Assembly (NCBI GenBank): GCA_031255875.1
Contig: JAIRRR010000089.1
Location: forward strand, 1 to 15,052
Direction: 5' to 3'
DNA: 15,052 nt
Origin: Treponema sp.
Lineage (GTDB): Bacteria; Spirochaetota; Spirochaetia; Treponematales; Breznakiellaceae
Shown piece after piece: positions 7,622 through 15,021 of the stretch. The notes below the pieces were generated by a model that saw nothing but the letters and a program-made list of their open reading frames with translations, had not been told where the DNA came from and ran no database searches. A program made the position numbers and the translations under genes. The number at the start of each line of letters is the position of its first letter. Within the stretch, counting starts at the first letter, position 1.

Positions 7622-9040
7622 ATGTTTGAAAATGTACTAAGCCAGGAGGCGGTAAACCAGCTTTCCGCCGACATACGCGGCGACAGGCTTGCCCCGTCAA
7701 TGCTCTTCTCCGGGCCCGCCGCGTCGGGCAAGGGGACTGCCGCGCTGGAACTGGGGCGGGCCCTTTCCTGCGAAAAGGACGCGTCGTGGAACTGCCCCTG
7801 CCCGTCCTGCGCGCGGCACCGCCTGCTCTACCACCCGGATCTTCTGGCAATGGGCCCCCGGCCCTTTTCTCCGGAAATCGCGGCGGCGGCGGAAATTTTT
7901 GTCAGGGAAAACGCCGAAATGCCCGCCCGGATACTCTTTATCCGCGCCGTGCGGAAACTGCTGCTCCGCTTTAACCCGGTGCTCTGGGAGGATGATCCCC
8001 GTTTCTCCAAATTTTTCCCGCTCCTCGAGGGGCTGGAAGACGGCCTGAACGAAATTACCGCCGGCGGGGCCCCCGGCTCTGTTGCGGAGGATGCCGCCAG
8101 GGCGGAGAAACTCGCCGCGTCCATACGGAAAAGCGCCTTCAAGCTTGAAGCCGACGGCGTGGCGGACCAGGTCCCGGTTTCCCAGATACGCCGCGCCGCT
8201 TACTGGATGCGCCTGGCCCCGCTTGGCCGCCGCAAATTCCTTCTCATCGAAAACGCCGATCGCATGCAGGACGCCGCCCGGAACGCCCTGCTCAAGATTC
8301 TTGAGGAGCCTCCGGAGCGGGCGCTCATCGTGCTCGCCACGCCGCGCGCTTCGGCCCTGCTTCCGACAATAGTTTCGCGCCTCCGCCCCTACCATTTCCG
8401 CCGCCGGGACGCGGCTGTGGAAAGAGACGTTATCCGCCGCGTGTTCAGGGGCCTTGATGCCCCGGCCGCCGCCGCGCCCGCAGCAGCCGAGGGGGGCGAC
8501 AGCCTTATTACCGGCTACCTGGAATCCTTCCTCCCGGTTTCCGGCGGGAAACTCTATCCGCTTGCCGCCTTTTTCGCGGCGTCCCTCGCGGCGCAGGCCC
8601 TGTCCGCCTTGCAGAGCCGGTACCCGTCCCTGCCCCTGCCTGCCGGGCTTGTCGCCCTGGGCAAGTATACTGCCCCCATCGCCGAAAGCGCGGGCCTGGG
8701 CCGTCCCGCAAGAGAGGCCGGCGCCTGTATCGGCGCGGTACTTGCCGGCGCCGGGCGCTTTGAAGCCCCGGGCCTTTTCCCGCAGTTTCTCGCCCGGCTT
8801 CTCGGCCTGGTATCCCAGGCTTTCCGCGCCGTTCCGCCCGGCGGCAGCCCGCAAACCGCGCCGGGGGCCGCAGATGGGGAAGCGCCCGCGCCCGGGGACA
8901 TCAGCCGCCTTGCCGGTATTTTCCGGGAGCTGGCTGCGGAGGCCGCCTCCGCGGTGGGGACCTACAACATCGGCCCCGAACTGGCCCTGGAAAGATTCTG
9001 CGCCGGCTTTGCCGAGAGGGTCCTGGAAAGCGCTGTTTAG
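7622..9040 (+). CDS. holB: DNA polymerase III clamp-loader subunit, delta-prime-like
   Basis: AAA+ clamp-loader subunit that helps load the beta clamp onto DNA. The 472 residues exceed the roughly 330 of typical delta-prime. The start ATG at 7622 follows AAGG (7613-7616) by five bases; the open frame continues upstream inside cvpA without a ribosome site. The P-loop is GPAASGKGT (residues 31-39): after GK there is Gly, not Ser or Thr. Four Cys (50, 58, 60, 63) form a zinc-finger-like cluster. The core returns at QVPVSQIRRAAYW (about 183-195), LLIENADRMQDAARNALLKILEEPP, and SRLRP (252-256), where Leu replaces the Cys of the SRC motif. Between them is an extra stretch of about 100 residues. Two Ala/Pro-rich linkers mark the C-terminal half. 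These degenerate motifs favour delta-prime over DnaX, but DnaX-like annotation is possible. Confidence 0.78.
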   Translation: MFENVLSQEAVNQLSADIRGDRLAPSMLFSGPAASGKGTAALELGRALSCEKDASWNCPCPSCARHRLLYHPDLLAMGPRPFSPEIAAAAEIFVRENAEMPARILFIRAVRKLLLRFNPVLWEDDPRFSKFFPLLEGLEDGLNEITAGGAPGSVAEDAARAEKLAASIRKSAFKLEADGVADQVPVSQIRRAAYWMRLAPLGRRKFLLIENADRMQDAARNALLKILEEPPERALIVLATPRASALLPTIVSRLRPYHFRRRDAAVERDVIRRVFRGLDAPAAAAPAAAEGGDSLITGYLESFLPVSGGKLYPLAAFFAASLAAQALSALQSRYPSLPLPAGLVALGKYTAPIAESAGLGRPAREAGACIGAVLAGAGRFEAPGLFPQFLARLLGLVSQAFRAVPPGGSPQTAPGAADGEAPAPGDISRLAGIFRELAAEAASAVGTYNIGPELALERFCAGFAERVLESAV

Positions 9041-9063
9041 GGCGGGCGCCGGAATCCCCGCCC
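9040..9063 (+). other. GC hairpin after holB
   Basis: GGGCGGG (9040-9046) and CCCGCCC (9057-9063) form a 7-bp stem with a 10-base loop starting on the last base of the holB stop codon. It is followed by GGGGAAAAA, not T residues, so it is not a classical terminator. It may still separate the murG-cvpA-holB transcript from atoSC. Confidence 0.45.
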
Positions 9064-9083
9064 GGGGAAAAATATGCGGCGCA

Positions 9084-9112
9084 TTGCGTAAGGCGGGCTA
9101 AAATGTTAGTAT
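9084..9112 (+). promoter_or_regulatory. Probable sigma-70 promoter of atoS-atoC
   Basis: TTGCGT (9084-9089) and TAGTAT (9107-9112) are separated by exactly 17 bases. The -10 lies 24 bases before the GTG start at 9136. The same -10 hexamer, TAGTAT, appears in the candidate promoter before the MFS gene. Confidence 0.5.
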
Positions 9113-9135
9113 GCGGTTAAAGGCAAGGACACACG

Positions 9136-10305
9136 GTGCGGGACTTTATCCAGAGGGCGTTGACGAAACTCAATAAACTCACCCCTGAGCAGATGCAGGA
9201 TCTTTTGATTTCCGCTGCCGCGGAAATCGACCGGATGGAAACCGTGCTGGACTCCCTCAACGAGGGGGTCATGGTCTGCGACGCCCAGCACCGCCTCGTT
9301 ATGGCCAATAAATTCGCCGAGCGTTTCCTCCCCCAGAACCGCGAGCACGAGAACGATCAGATATGGACGCTGATCAAGGATGACCATATCAGGGAGTTTC
9401 TCTGCCAGACCCTTGTTTCGGGCGACCGCGTGGAGGAGAAAGAATTCGACGTAGAATTCAAGGCCAAGCAGCGGCTCCTCAGCTTCAGCGTGCTGCCCCT
9501 GGTCCGCAACCACCAGGTTTCAGGCTCCCTCGTCTATGTCGAGGATATCACCGAAAAGCGGGGCAAGGAGGCGCGGCTCAGGCGGGCGGAAAATCTGGCA
9601 AGCCTCACCACGCTGGCCGCCGGGGTGGCGCACGAAATCAAAAACCCGTTAGGCTCCCTTTCGATACACATCCAGCTCATCCAGAAAGCGGTGGCCGGGA
9701 ACCAGCTTTCCGAGCTGGACAAGTACATCGGTGTGGTAAACGAGGAGATAGACCGGCTTAACCGCATAGTAGTAGATTTTCTGTTCGCCGTGCGCCCCAT
9801 GGATCTGGAGCCGCGCGAGGGGGACATAAACGCCCTTATTGCCGAACTGGTGGAATTTGTGCGTTATGAGCTTGACGAGGCGCATATTGGCTGCGTCATG
9901 GACCTGGGCGAGAACCTGCCCCCCATCGACTTTGACGAGCGCTATATGAAGCAGGCCCTGCTCAACCTTATTAAAAACGCCATTGCCGCCATGGACGGCG
10001 GGGGAACGCTTACCATAACTACAGGTTTTAACGACGCGGAAATTCAGATCAGCGTCAGGGATACCGGCGTCGGCATCAGCGAGGAAAACCTCCCCAAAAT
10101 TTTCGAGCCTTATTTTACCACCAAGCCTACGGGCACCGGCCTGGGACTCACCCTGGTGTTCAAGATCGTCCGGGAACACCAGGGCGACCTGAACGTCAAA
10201 TCACGCGAGGGCGAGGGGACCGATTTTGTCATAACGCTGCCTATACCCCAGCGGGAAACCAGGCTCCTCGCCTTCGGGAACAGCGGAGGGCAGTATGCGG
10301 TTTAA
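9136..10305 (+). CDS. atoS: PAS-domain sensor histidine kinase (NtrB/AtoS type)
   Basis: Cytoplasmic sensor kinase of 389 residues that should phosphorylate the response regulator encoded next. The start is a GTG at 9136 with AAGGA (9125-9129) six bases upstream. No membrane span is present. Residues about 25-140 are a PAS domain (MVCDAQHRLVMANKFAERFL, ending VYVEDITEKR). The HisKA domain carries phospho-acceptor His166 in AAGVAHEIKNPLGS. The ATP-binding domain shows the N-box LLNLIKNAIAAM, the G1 box DTGVGI, the F-box FEPYFTT and the G2 box GTGLGL. The His context is that of kinases that pair with sigma-54 activators. The symbol follows treponemal annotation habit and does not imply acetoacetate sensing; the signal is unknown. 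The last 11 bases overlap atoC. Confidence 0.92.
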   Translation: MRDFIQRALTKLNKLTPEQMQDLLISAAAEIDRMETVLDSLNEGVMVCDAQHRLVMANKFAERFLPQNREHENDQIWTLIKDDHIREFLCQTLVSGDRVEEKEFDVEFKAKQRLLSFSVLPLVRNHQVSGSLVYVEDITEKRGKEARLRRAENLASLTTLAAGVAHEIKNPLGSLSIHIQLIQKAVAGNQLSELDKYIGVVNEEIDRLNRIVVDFLFAVRPMDLEPREGDINALIAELVEFVRYELDEAHIGCVMDLGENLPPIDFDERYMKQALLNLIKNAIAAMDGGGTLTITTGFNDAEIQISVRDTGVGISEENLPKIFEPYFTTKPTGTGLGLTLVFKIVREHQGDLNVKSREGEGTDFVITLPIPQRETRLLAFGNSGGQYAV

Positions 10306-11686
10306 GCTCCTTGTAGCGGACGATGAAAAAAACATACGGGAGGGCCTTGCCGCCGCGCTGAAAATGGACGGCTACGAAGTTGAGACCGCAGCGGACGGGA
10401 ACGATGGCTGGAAGCGCTTTCAAAAAGGCGACATCGATCTGGTAATAAGCGATCTCCGCATGCCCGGCCTGAGCGGCGAGGAGCTTTTAAGGCGCATCAA
10501 TACCGAGGCGCCGGGGCTGCCCGTCATCGTGCTTACCGGCCACGGTACCGTAGAAAACGCCGTCGCCGCCATGCGCAACGGCGCCTACGATTTCCTCACC
10601 AAGCCCTTCAACCTGGAGCGCCTGTCCCTCATGATAAAGCGGGCGCTCCAGAACCGGGAGCTTGTCCTGCGCCAGTTCCGCCTTGAGCAGGAGCTTGCCC
10701 AGAAAAAGCAGTTCGAGACGATTATCGGGAATTCGGTCCCCATGCGCCGGGTCTTCGACACCATAAGCCGGGCCGCCCCCGCCAAAGCCGCAGTCCTCAT
10801 CACCGGGGAATCGGGCGTGGGCAAGGAACTTGTTGCCGACGCGATTCACGCCCTTTCCCCGCGCAAGGACAAGCCCCTTATCAAGGTGCACTGCGCCGCC
10901 CTGTCCGAAAGCCTCCTCGAAAGCGAGCTTTTCGGCCACGAGAAGGGGGCCTTTACCGGCGCGTCGTCCCGCCGCCGGGGCCGTTTCGAGCTTGCCAACG
11001 AGGGGACCCTCTTCCTCGACGAAATCGGGGAGATCGACCAGAACATACAGATAAAGCTCCTCAGGGTTTTGCAGGAAAAGAAATTCGAGCGGGTAGGGGG
11101 GGAGGAAACCGTCGAGACCGACGTGCGCATAGTCGCGGCCACCAACCGGGACCTCAAAGCGGAAATTGAAAAGGGCGCCTTCCGGGAGGACCTCTATTTC
11201 CGGCTCAATGTGGTGAACATCCGCATACCGCCCCTGCGCGAGCGCAAGGACGACATACCGCTGTTCATTGCCGCCTTTATCAAGGAATTCTCGCAGGAAA
11301 ACGGCAAGCCCATCGAGGGCATTGACGACAGGGCCCGCGCCGCCATCTACTCCTACGACTGGCCGGGCAACGTGCGGGAACTGCGCAACTGCGTCGAAAG
11401 CGCGGTGGTCATGTCCAAAGGCCCCGTGATAACCGAAAGCGATCTTCCCCCGACCCTGCGGAACAGAAACGAGGAGGGCTGGATCCGCATTCCCCTCGGG
11501 ACCACCCTCGAAGAATCCGAGAAGATAATCATCCGCGACACGCTTTCCGCGCTCAAGGGCAATAAAACCAGAGCTGCGGAAACCCTTGCCATAGGCCGCA
11601 AAACCCTGCACCGGAAACTCGCCGAATGGGGAGGGGAGGGGGAGGCCGGCGGGGAAGATAACGGCGCCGCCGATACTTATGGTTAG
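10295..11686 (+). CDS. atoC: Sigma-54-dependent response regulator (NtrC/AtoC type)
   Basis: Transcription activator of 463 residues for RpoN promoters, with all three NtrC-family domains. The receiver domain (about 1-120) has the acidic pair D9-D10, phospho-acceptor D53 in VISDLRMPG, and the Lys of FLTKPF. The AAA+ domain has Walker A GESGVGKE (171-178), the sigma-54 contact loop GAFTGA (218-223, intact), Walker B LFLDEIGE with D242-E243, and the SYDWPGNVRELRN segment. The C-terminus is a Fis-type helix-turn-helix (NKTRAAETLAIGRKTLHRKL). All the needed residues are present, so it should be active. GGAGG (10285-10289) lies five bases before the ATG, inside atoS, and the 11-base overlap suggests coupled translation. 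A near-perfect sigma-54 promoter lies at 223-238 of this window; whether AtoC acts there is inference. Confidence 0.95.
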   Translation: MRFKLLVADDEKNIREGLAAALKMDGYEVETAADGNDGWKRFQKGDIDLVISDLRMPGLSGEELLRRINTEAPGLPVIVLTGHGTVENAVAAMRNGAYDFLTKPFNLERLSLMIKRALQNRELVLRQFRLEQELAQKKQFETIIGNSVPMRRVFDTISRAAPAKAAVLITGESGVGKELVADAIHALSPRKDKPLIKVHCAALSESLLESELFGHEKGAFTGASSRRRGRFELANEGTLFLDEIGEIDQNIQIKLLRVLQEKKFERVGGEETVETDVRIVAATNRDLKAEIEKGAFREDLYFRLNVVNIRIPPLRERKDDIPLFIAAFIKEFSQENGKPIEGIDDRARAAIYSYDWPGNVRELRNCVESAVVMSKGPVITESDLPPTLRNRNEEGWIRIPLGTTLEESEKIIIRDTLSALKGNKTRAAETLAIGRKTLHRKLAEWGGEGEAGGEDNGAADTYG

Positions 11687-11694
11687 CCCCTTGC
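11681..11694 (+). promoter_or_regulatory. Weak sigma-54-like sequence before lysR
   Basis: TGGTTAG, four bases, then TTGC gives GG (11681-11682) and GC (11693-11694) with the required ten bases between. The CAC of the -24 element is missing. It overlaps the atoC stop codon and would start transcription near 11706, directly at the lysR ribosome site. A chance match is quite possible. Confidence 0.2.
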
Positions 11695-11716
11695 GTTTAC
11701 GGTGTAGGGAGAGCTT

Positions 11717-12586
11717 ATGACCGCGAGAGAAGCGCAGTGCGTTATCAGTGTCGCAAAACACAAGAGCATATCCAGGGCCGCCCGGGAAGTTTTTGTCACC
11801 CAGCAGGCTCTCAGCAAGATCGTTGACCGTGTGGAAAAGGAGATCGATGCCAGGCTCTTTGCCCGGAACACTTCCGGCATCGAGGTTACCGATCTCGGCT
11901 CCCAGGTAATCCCGGTGATTATTTCTCTTTATTCAAGTTACGAAAGGCATATCAAAATAATAAATGATATTATAAAAAGGGAAAAAAAATTTATAACCAT
12001 CAGCCTGGAGCATAAGTACCTGTCCGCCCTGATACCTGAAGATCTGCTGACAAGTTTTAATGTGTTGAACATCAAGACAGTATTGGCAAATACAATTGAA
12101 AAATGTATTGCCGATATTTCCGGCGGGAAATACTCCATGGGCGTATGCCACAAGCGGGAAAAATTCGGCGGCCTGGAGTATATACCCATAATAGACGAAA
12201 CGGCCCACGTTCTGATGCGGAAAGATCACTTCCTGGCCGCTCGCAAAGAGCTTGTGCTTTCCGATTTGAAAGGCGTCCCCATGTTTGATGTGCTGTCGGA
12301 AGGTACGCCCAACGAGGTTCTCATAAGCGCCTTTGCCGGCGAGGGTTTTTACCCCACCTATATTTCCAGGATTGACAGCCTCGATATGATGCTCAGGAAT
12401 ATCCGCTCCGGCGCCGGGGTTGTTATAGGCTCGCGATTCTACCTTCCCGATAACTGTGACGATATTGTATGCGTTCCGCTCAAGCACCGCTCGATTACCA
12501 TGGAGGTCGGCATCATAGTACGGCCCGATCCTTCCCTGGCCGTCCGCTCTTTTATACGGGCGGTAGTCGGCTATCATTCCGGCTAA
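11717..12586 (+). CDS. LysR family transcriptional regulator
   Basis: A 289-residue regulator of normal LysR length. Residues about 1-62 form the winged helix-turn-helix (SISRAAREVFVTQQALSKIVDRVEKEI, then LFARNTSGIEVTDLG). Residues about 88-285 are the two-lobed effector-binding domain, which usually binds a small metabolite. AGGGAG (11706-11711) lies five bases before the ATG. It starts 30 bases after atoC on the same strand, so some read-through is likely. A short stretch (about 11936-12000), encoding the linker helix, is strikingly A/T-rich compared with its surroundings, which fits separate acquisition. Most LysR proteins control the adjacent gene, here the MFS carrier and methyltransferase downstream in the same orientation rather than divergently. 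Confidence 0.92.
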   Translation: MTAREAQCVISVAKHKSISRAAREVFVTQQALSKIVDRVEKEIDARLFARNTSGIEVTDLGSQVIPVIISLYSSYERHIKIINDIIKREKKFITISLEHKYLSALIPEDLLTSFNVLNIKTVLANTIEKCIADISGGKYSMGVCHKREKFGGLEYIPIIDETAHVLMRKDHFLAARKELVLSDLKGVPMFDVLSEGTPNEVLISAFAGEGFYPTYISRIDSLDMMLRNIRSGAGVVIGSRFYLPDNCDDIVCVPLKHRSITMEVGIIVRPDPSLAVRSFIRAVVGYHSG

Positions 12587-12601
12587 ACATTACAATAAAC
12601 A

Positions 12602-12617
12602 TTTGTACCCATACAAA
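12602..12617. promoter_or_regulatory. Inverted repeat TTTGTA-N4-TACAAA
   Basis: TTTGTA (12602-12607) and TACAAA (12612-12617) are perfect 6-base arms with a 4-base spacer. It starts 15 bases after the lysR stop and lies just upstream of the candidate -35 of the MFS promoter. The position suits an activator site, but weak hairpin function at the lysR 3' end is also possible. Confidence 0.4.
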
Positions 12618-12623
12618 CTAATT

Positions 12624-12652
12624 TTGTTATGATACTATTAAGGATATAGTAT
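12624..12652 (+). promoter_or_regulatory. Candidate MFS promoter
   Basis: TTGTTA (12624-12629) and TAGTAT (12647-12652) are 17 bases apart in an AT-rich spacer that contrasts with the GC-rich genes. Initiation near 12659 would give a leader of about 70 bases to the ATG at 12730. A shifted -10, TATAGT (12645-12650), is also possible. Confidence 0.5.
12632..12652. promoter_or_regulatory. 21-base dyad over the MFS promoter (operator candidate)
   Basis: ATACTAT (12632-12638) and ATAGTAT (12646-12652) are perfect 7-base arms separated by seven bases. The symmetry and length resemble a LysR-type recognition site (T-N11-A within a dyad). The right arm contains the -10 hexamer, so a bound protein would cover the promoter. 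Confidence 0.5.
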
Positions 12653-12665
12653 ACGATAAGCCCTG

Positions 12666-12703
12666 CCGGGGAATTCAATACCTCCGTGTAGGGTAAACCC
12701 CGG
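12666..12703 (+). other. Leader hairpin before the MFS gene
   Basis: CCGGGG (12666-12671) and CCCCGG (12698-12703) are perfect inverted arms enclosing 26 bases, within which TACC and GGTA can also pair. It falls in the predicted 5' leader and ends before the ribosome site. No T run follows. I do not recognise a riboswitch class. Confidence 0.35.
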
Positions 12704-12729
12704 AACAATCGATCGCAAGGGGTTTTATT

Positions 12730-13890
12730 ATGAAAGAAATTGGTTTTCTGGGTTTTCTCGGCCTCTGTTTTGTGTGCTTCTTACAGGGCGGGACGGCGGG
12801 CCTGAGCCCCGCCCTGCAAGGGATCGCGGACGGCCTCGGCATGGATGTCAACACCGTCGGCCTTATCCAGACCATTCCGGGAATTTTCGGGGTCATTTCA
12901 AGCATCCTTGTCGGAAAATTTGTCGGCACCAGGATCAAGTACAAGACGGTGATGATCGGGATGCTTGTTTTGGCGCTCATCGCCGCAGCGCCCCTGGTAA
13001 TCGCCTGGTGGCCGCTGTTGCTGTTCTCCCGCGTAATCCTGGGTTTAAGCACGGGCGTTTACTACGCCCTGCCCCCGACTCTCCTTATGCGGTATTATTC
13101 CGGCGACAAACAGAGAAACCGGCTGGGCATTTCGAACGCCTTCGCCTCGGCAGGCGGCGGCGTTATGATGCTTGTCGCGGGCCTTCTGGTAATGGTCAAC
13201 TGGAAGCTTCCTTTCGTCATCTTCCTCCTTCCGCTTATCCCCATTGTCCTGCTTCTCGTGGATATGCCGGAGCCTGAGCCAATCGCGAAGGCCGAAGGCG
13301 CGGACAGCAAAGGCGGGAGTTCGAGCCTCGGGGTTCCGATTATCATTAACTGCATTACCGGCGCCGTGGTCTTCTGTTTGGGCACAGTCGCCTTGCAGGC
13401 CATTTCCGTTGTCGTCATAGGGCGCGGGCTCGGGACCGGGGCGGAAGCGGGTATCGCGGCGCCGTTTTTCAATATAGGCGCGGTCATCCTTTCGGCGCTC
13501 TTTGCGGTTCTGTATAAGGCGCTGAAAAAATTCCTCGCGCCGGTCACCATGCTGGTTGTCGCGGCCGGGCTGCTGCTCCTCTACTTTGCAACCAATATCG
13601 TGATGGTAGGCGCGGGGATGTTCCTGGTAGGGGCCGAGCTTATCATGATTCCGACGCTTATCACCGATAACGGCAAGTTCAGCACGCCTGCGAACGCGGC
13701 GTTTGCCACGGCCCTGCTCATGGCCCTGTTCAATGTCGGCGGTTTTTTCACCGGGCCTTTTATGATCCTGGCCAGCAGGGCCCGGGGCTTGGATGTTCCC
13801 GGGCCGTTCTTTGCGGGGATTATTCTGGCGGTTTTCGCGGCCGTCACCTTGATCATCAGGATAGCCCAGAAAGAACCCGGGCAGGCTTAG
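12730..13890 (+). CDS. MFS transporter
   Basis: Inner-membrane carrier of 386 residues of the major facilitator superfamily, with about 12 hydrophobic spans. Features include a motif-A-like cytoplasmic loop GKFVGTRIKYKTVM after span 2 (about residues 62-75), RVILGLSTGVYYALPP in span 4, and a hydrophilic central loop (about 178-202, acidic and Gly/Ser-rich) dividing the two halves. AAGGGG (12717-12722) lies seven bases before the ATG. The overall character recalls cyanate/nitrate-like small-solute carriers, but the substrate cannot be called. It lies between a LysR regulator and a URO-D methyltransferase in the same orientation, so import of a methylated substrate or export of its product is a fair guess. 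Confidence 0.9.
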   Translation: MKEIGFLGFLGLCFVCFLQGGTAGLSPALQGIADGLGMDVNTVGLIQTIPGIFGVISSILVGKFVGTRIKYKTVMIGMLVLALIAAAPLVIAWWPLLLFSRVILGLSTGVYYALPPTLLMRYYSGDKQRNRLGISNAFASAGGGVMMLVAGLLVMVNWKLPFVIFLLPLIPIVLLLVDMPEPEPIAKAEGADSKGGSSSLGVPIIINCITGAVVFCLGTVALQAISVVVIGRGLGTGAEAGIAAPFFNIGAVILSALFAVLYKALKKFLAPVTMLVVAAGLLLLYFATNIVMVGAGMFLVGAELIMIPTLITDNGKFSTPANAAFATALLMALFNVGGFFTGPFMILASRARGLDVPGPFFAGIILAVFAAVTLIIRIAQKEPGQA

Positions 13891-13915
13891 TTTGGCGCTC
13901 ACTGCGGATTTTAAC

Positions 13916-13930
13916 CGGGGTGTTACCCCG
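13916..13930 (+). other. Short hairpin after the MFS gene
   Basis: CGGGGT (13916-13921) and ACCCCG (13925-13930) form a 6-bp stem with a 3-base loop, 25 bases after the MFS stop. No T run follows. Together with the next hairpin it makes the spacer strongly structured. Confidence 0.45.
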
Positions 13931-13938
13931 CATCAATA

Positions 13939-13967
13939 CGGCTTTTTACGGAGTGCGTAAAAAGCCG
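13939..13967 (+). other. Strong hairpin ahead of the methyltransferase gene
   Basis: CGGCTTTTTAC (13939-13949) and GTAAAAAGCCG (13957-13967) form a perfect 11-bp stem with a 7-base loop. Eight T residues lie at 13981-13988, thirteen bases after the stem, too far for a standard intrinsic terminator. It sits between the MFS stop and the methyltransferase ribosome site. It may set relative expression through partial termination or mRNA processing. Confidence 0.6.
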
Positions 13968-14000
13968 GCCGGAATAAGGATTTTTTTTAAGGAGAGAAAA

Positions 14001-15008
14001 ATGCTTACGAAAAGACAGAATTTGCTGGAAACCATCCGGGGCGGCAAGCCGGACAGGTTTGTCAAACAGTACGAAGCCCTGCAGCTTCTTATGGGGCCGA
14101 ATTACGCGCCCGGGAATCCGATAAGCGCGGGCAACCCCGGCCCCGCGCCGGGAGAGGAAGCCGTCAACGGATGGGGCGTTACCATCAGCTGGAAAGACGC
14201 GGCGCTGCCCGGCCCTTTCCCGGTCCATGACGACGCCCACAAGGTGGTCAGGGACGTTACCAGGTGGAAGGACGTGGTAAAAATGCCGAAGACCGATTAC
14301 CCGCCCGAGGCATGGGAGCAGTACGTGAAAATCGCGGAGGCGGTGGACAAGAACGAGTGTTTTTCCACGGCGACCTTCTTTACCGGGGTTTTTGAACAGT
14401 GCCATTACCTTCTGGGGATCGACGACTGCCTGGCCGCCCTTTACGAGGAGCCGGAGGCGATGCACGGGCTGATAGATTACATAACCGAGTACGAGCTCAA
14501 ATACGCCGAAGGGGTCACGAAGTACCTCAAGCCGGACGCCCTGTTCCACCACGACGACTGGGGGACCCAGAACAGCACCTTCATGTCCCCCGCGATGTTC
14601 GACGAGTTTTACCTGCCCGCGTACAAGAAGATCTACGCCTACTATAAGAGCCACGGGGTGGAACTTATCGTGCACCACAGCGATTCCTACGCGGCGACCC
14701 TGGTGCCCCAGATGATCGAAATGGGGGTTGATATATACCAGGGCTGTATGAGCACCAACAACGTGCCGGAACTGGTGAAAAAGTACGGCGGGAAGATCTC
14801 CTTTATGGGCGATCTCGACAACGGGGTGCTGGACAAGGCCGACTGGACAAAAGAATTGGTAAGGTCGGAAGTTGAACGGGCCTGCCGGGCCAACGGCAAA
14901 CTCTATTATATTCCCTGCCTTGTCATGGGCGGCCCGGGGAGCACCTTCCCCGGCGTATACGAGGCCGTTGACGAGGAAATCGACCGGATGAGCAAGGAAA
15001 TGTTCTGA
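14001..15008 (+). CDS. URO-D family methyltransferase (MtaA/CmuA-like)
   Basis: A 335-residue protein of the uroporphyrinogen decarboxylase superfamily, resembling the branch that moves methyl groups to or from corrinoid proteins rather than the haem enzyme. The start at 14001 is chosen for AAGGAG (13989-13994), with six bases between it and the ATG. An upstream extension of the frame runs through the hairpin spacer. Visible features are LFHHDDWGTQ in the barrel, IVHHSDSYA (H225, H226, S227, D228) and IPCLVMGGPGSTFPG (C306). In MtaA/MtbA enzymes zinc is held by His-X-Cys plus a Cys about 80 residues later. Here the first Cys position is Ser or Asp while the late Cys is kept, so the metal site differs or is absent. 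No corrinoid protein or second methyltransferase is in the window. A strong terminator follows. Confidence 0.85.
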   Translation: MLTKRQNLLETIRGGKPDRFVKQYEALQLLMGPNYAPGNPISAGNPGPAPGEEAVNGWGVTISWKDAALPGPFPVHDDAHKVVRDVTRWKDVVKMPKTDYPPEAWEQYVKIAEAVDKNECFSTATFFTGVFEQCHYLLGIDDCLAALYEEPEAMHGLIDYITEYELKYAEGVTKYLKPDALFHHDDWGTQNSTFMSPAMFDEFYLPAYKKIYAYYKSHGVELIVHHSDSYAATLVPQMIEMGVDIYQGCMSTNNVPELVKKYGGKISFMGDLDNGVLDKADWTKELVRSEVERACRANGKLYYIPCLVMGGPGSTFPGVYEAVDEEIDRMSKEMF

Positions 15009-15021
15009 ATTTTGCCCCGCG

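Noticed and set aside
9064..9078. GG and GC ten bases apart before atoS, as in a sigma-54 promoter
   Set aside because: Neither TGGCAC nor TTGC is present. A better sigma-70 promoter lies just downstream.
13892..13908. TTGGC and GC before the methyltransferase gene as a sigma-54 promoter
   Set aside because: The GG and GC are eight bases apart instead of ten, and there is no TTGC.
13896..13908. CACTG-containing fragment resembling a cobalamin riboswitch B12 box
   Set aside because: Only a few bases match, and the rest of the riboswitch core is absent from the 110-base spacer.
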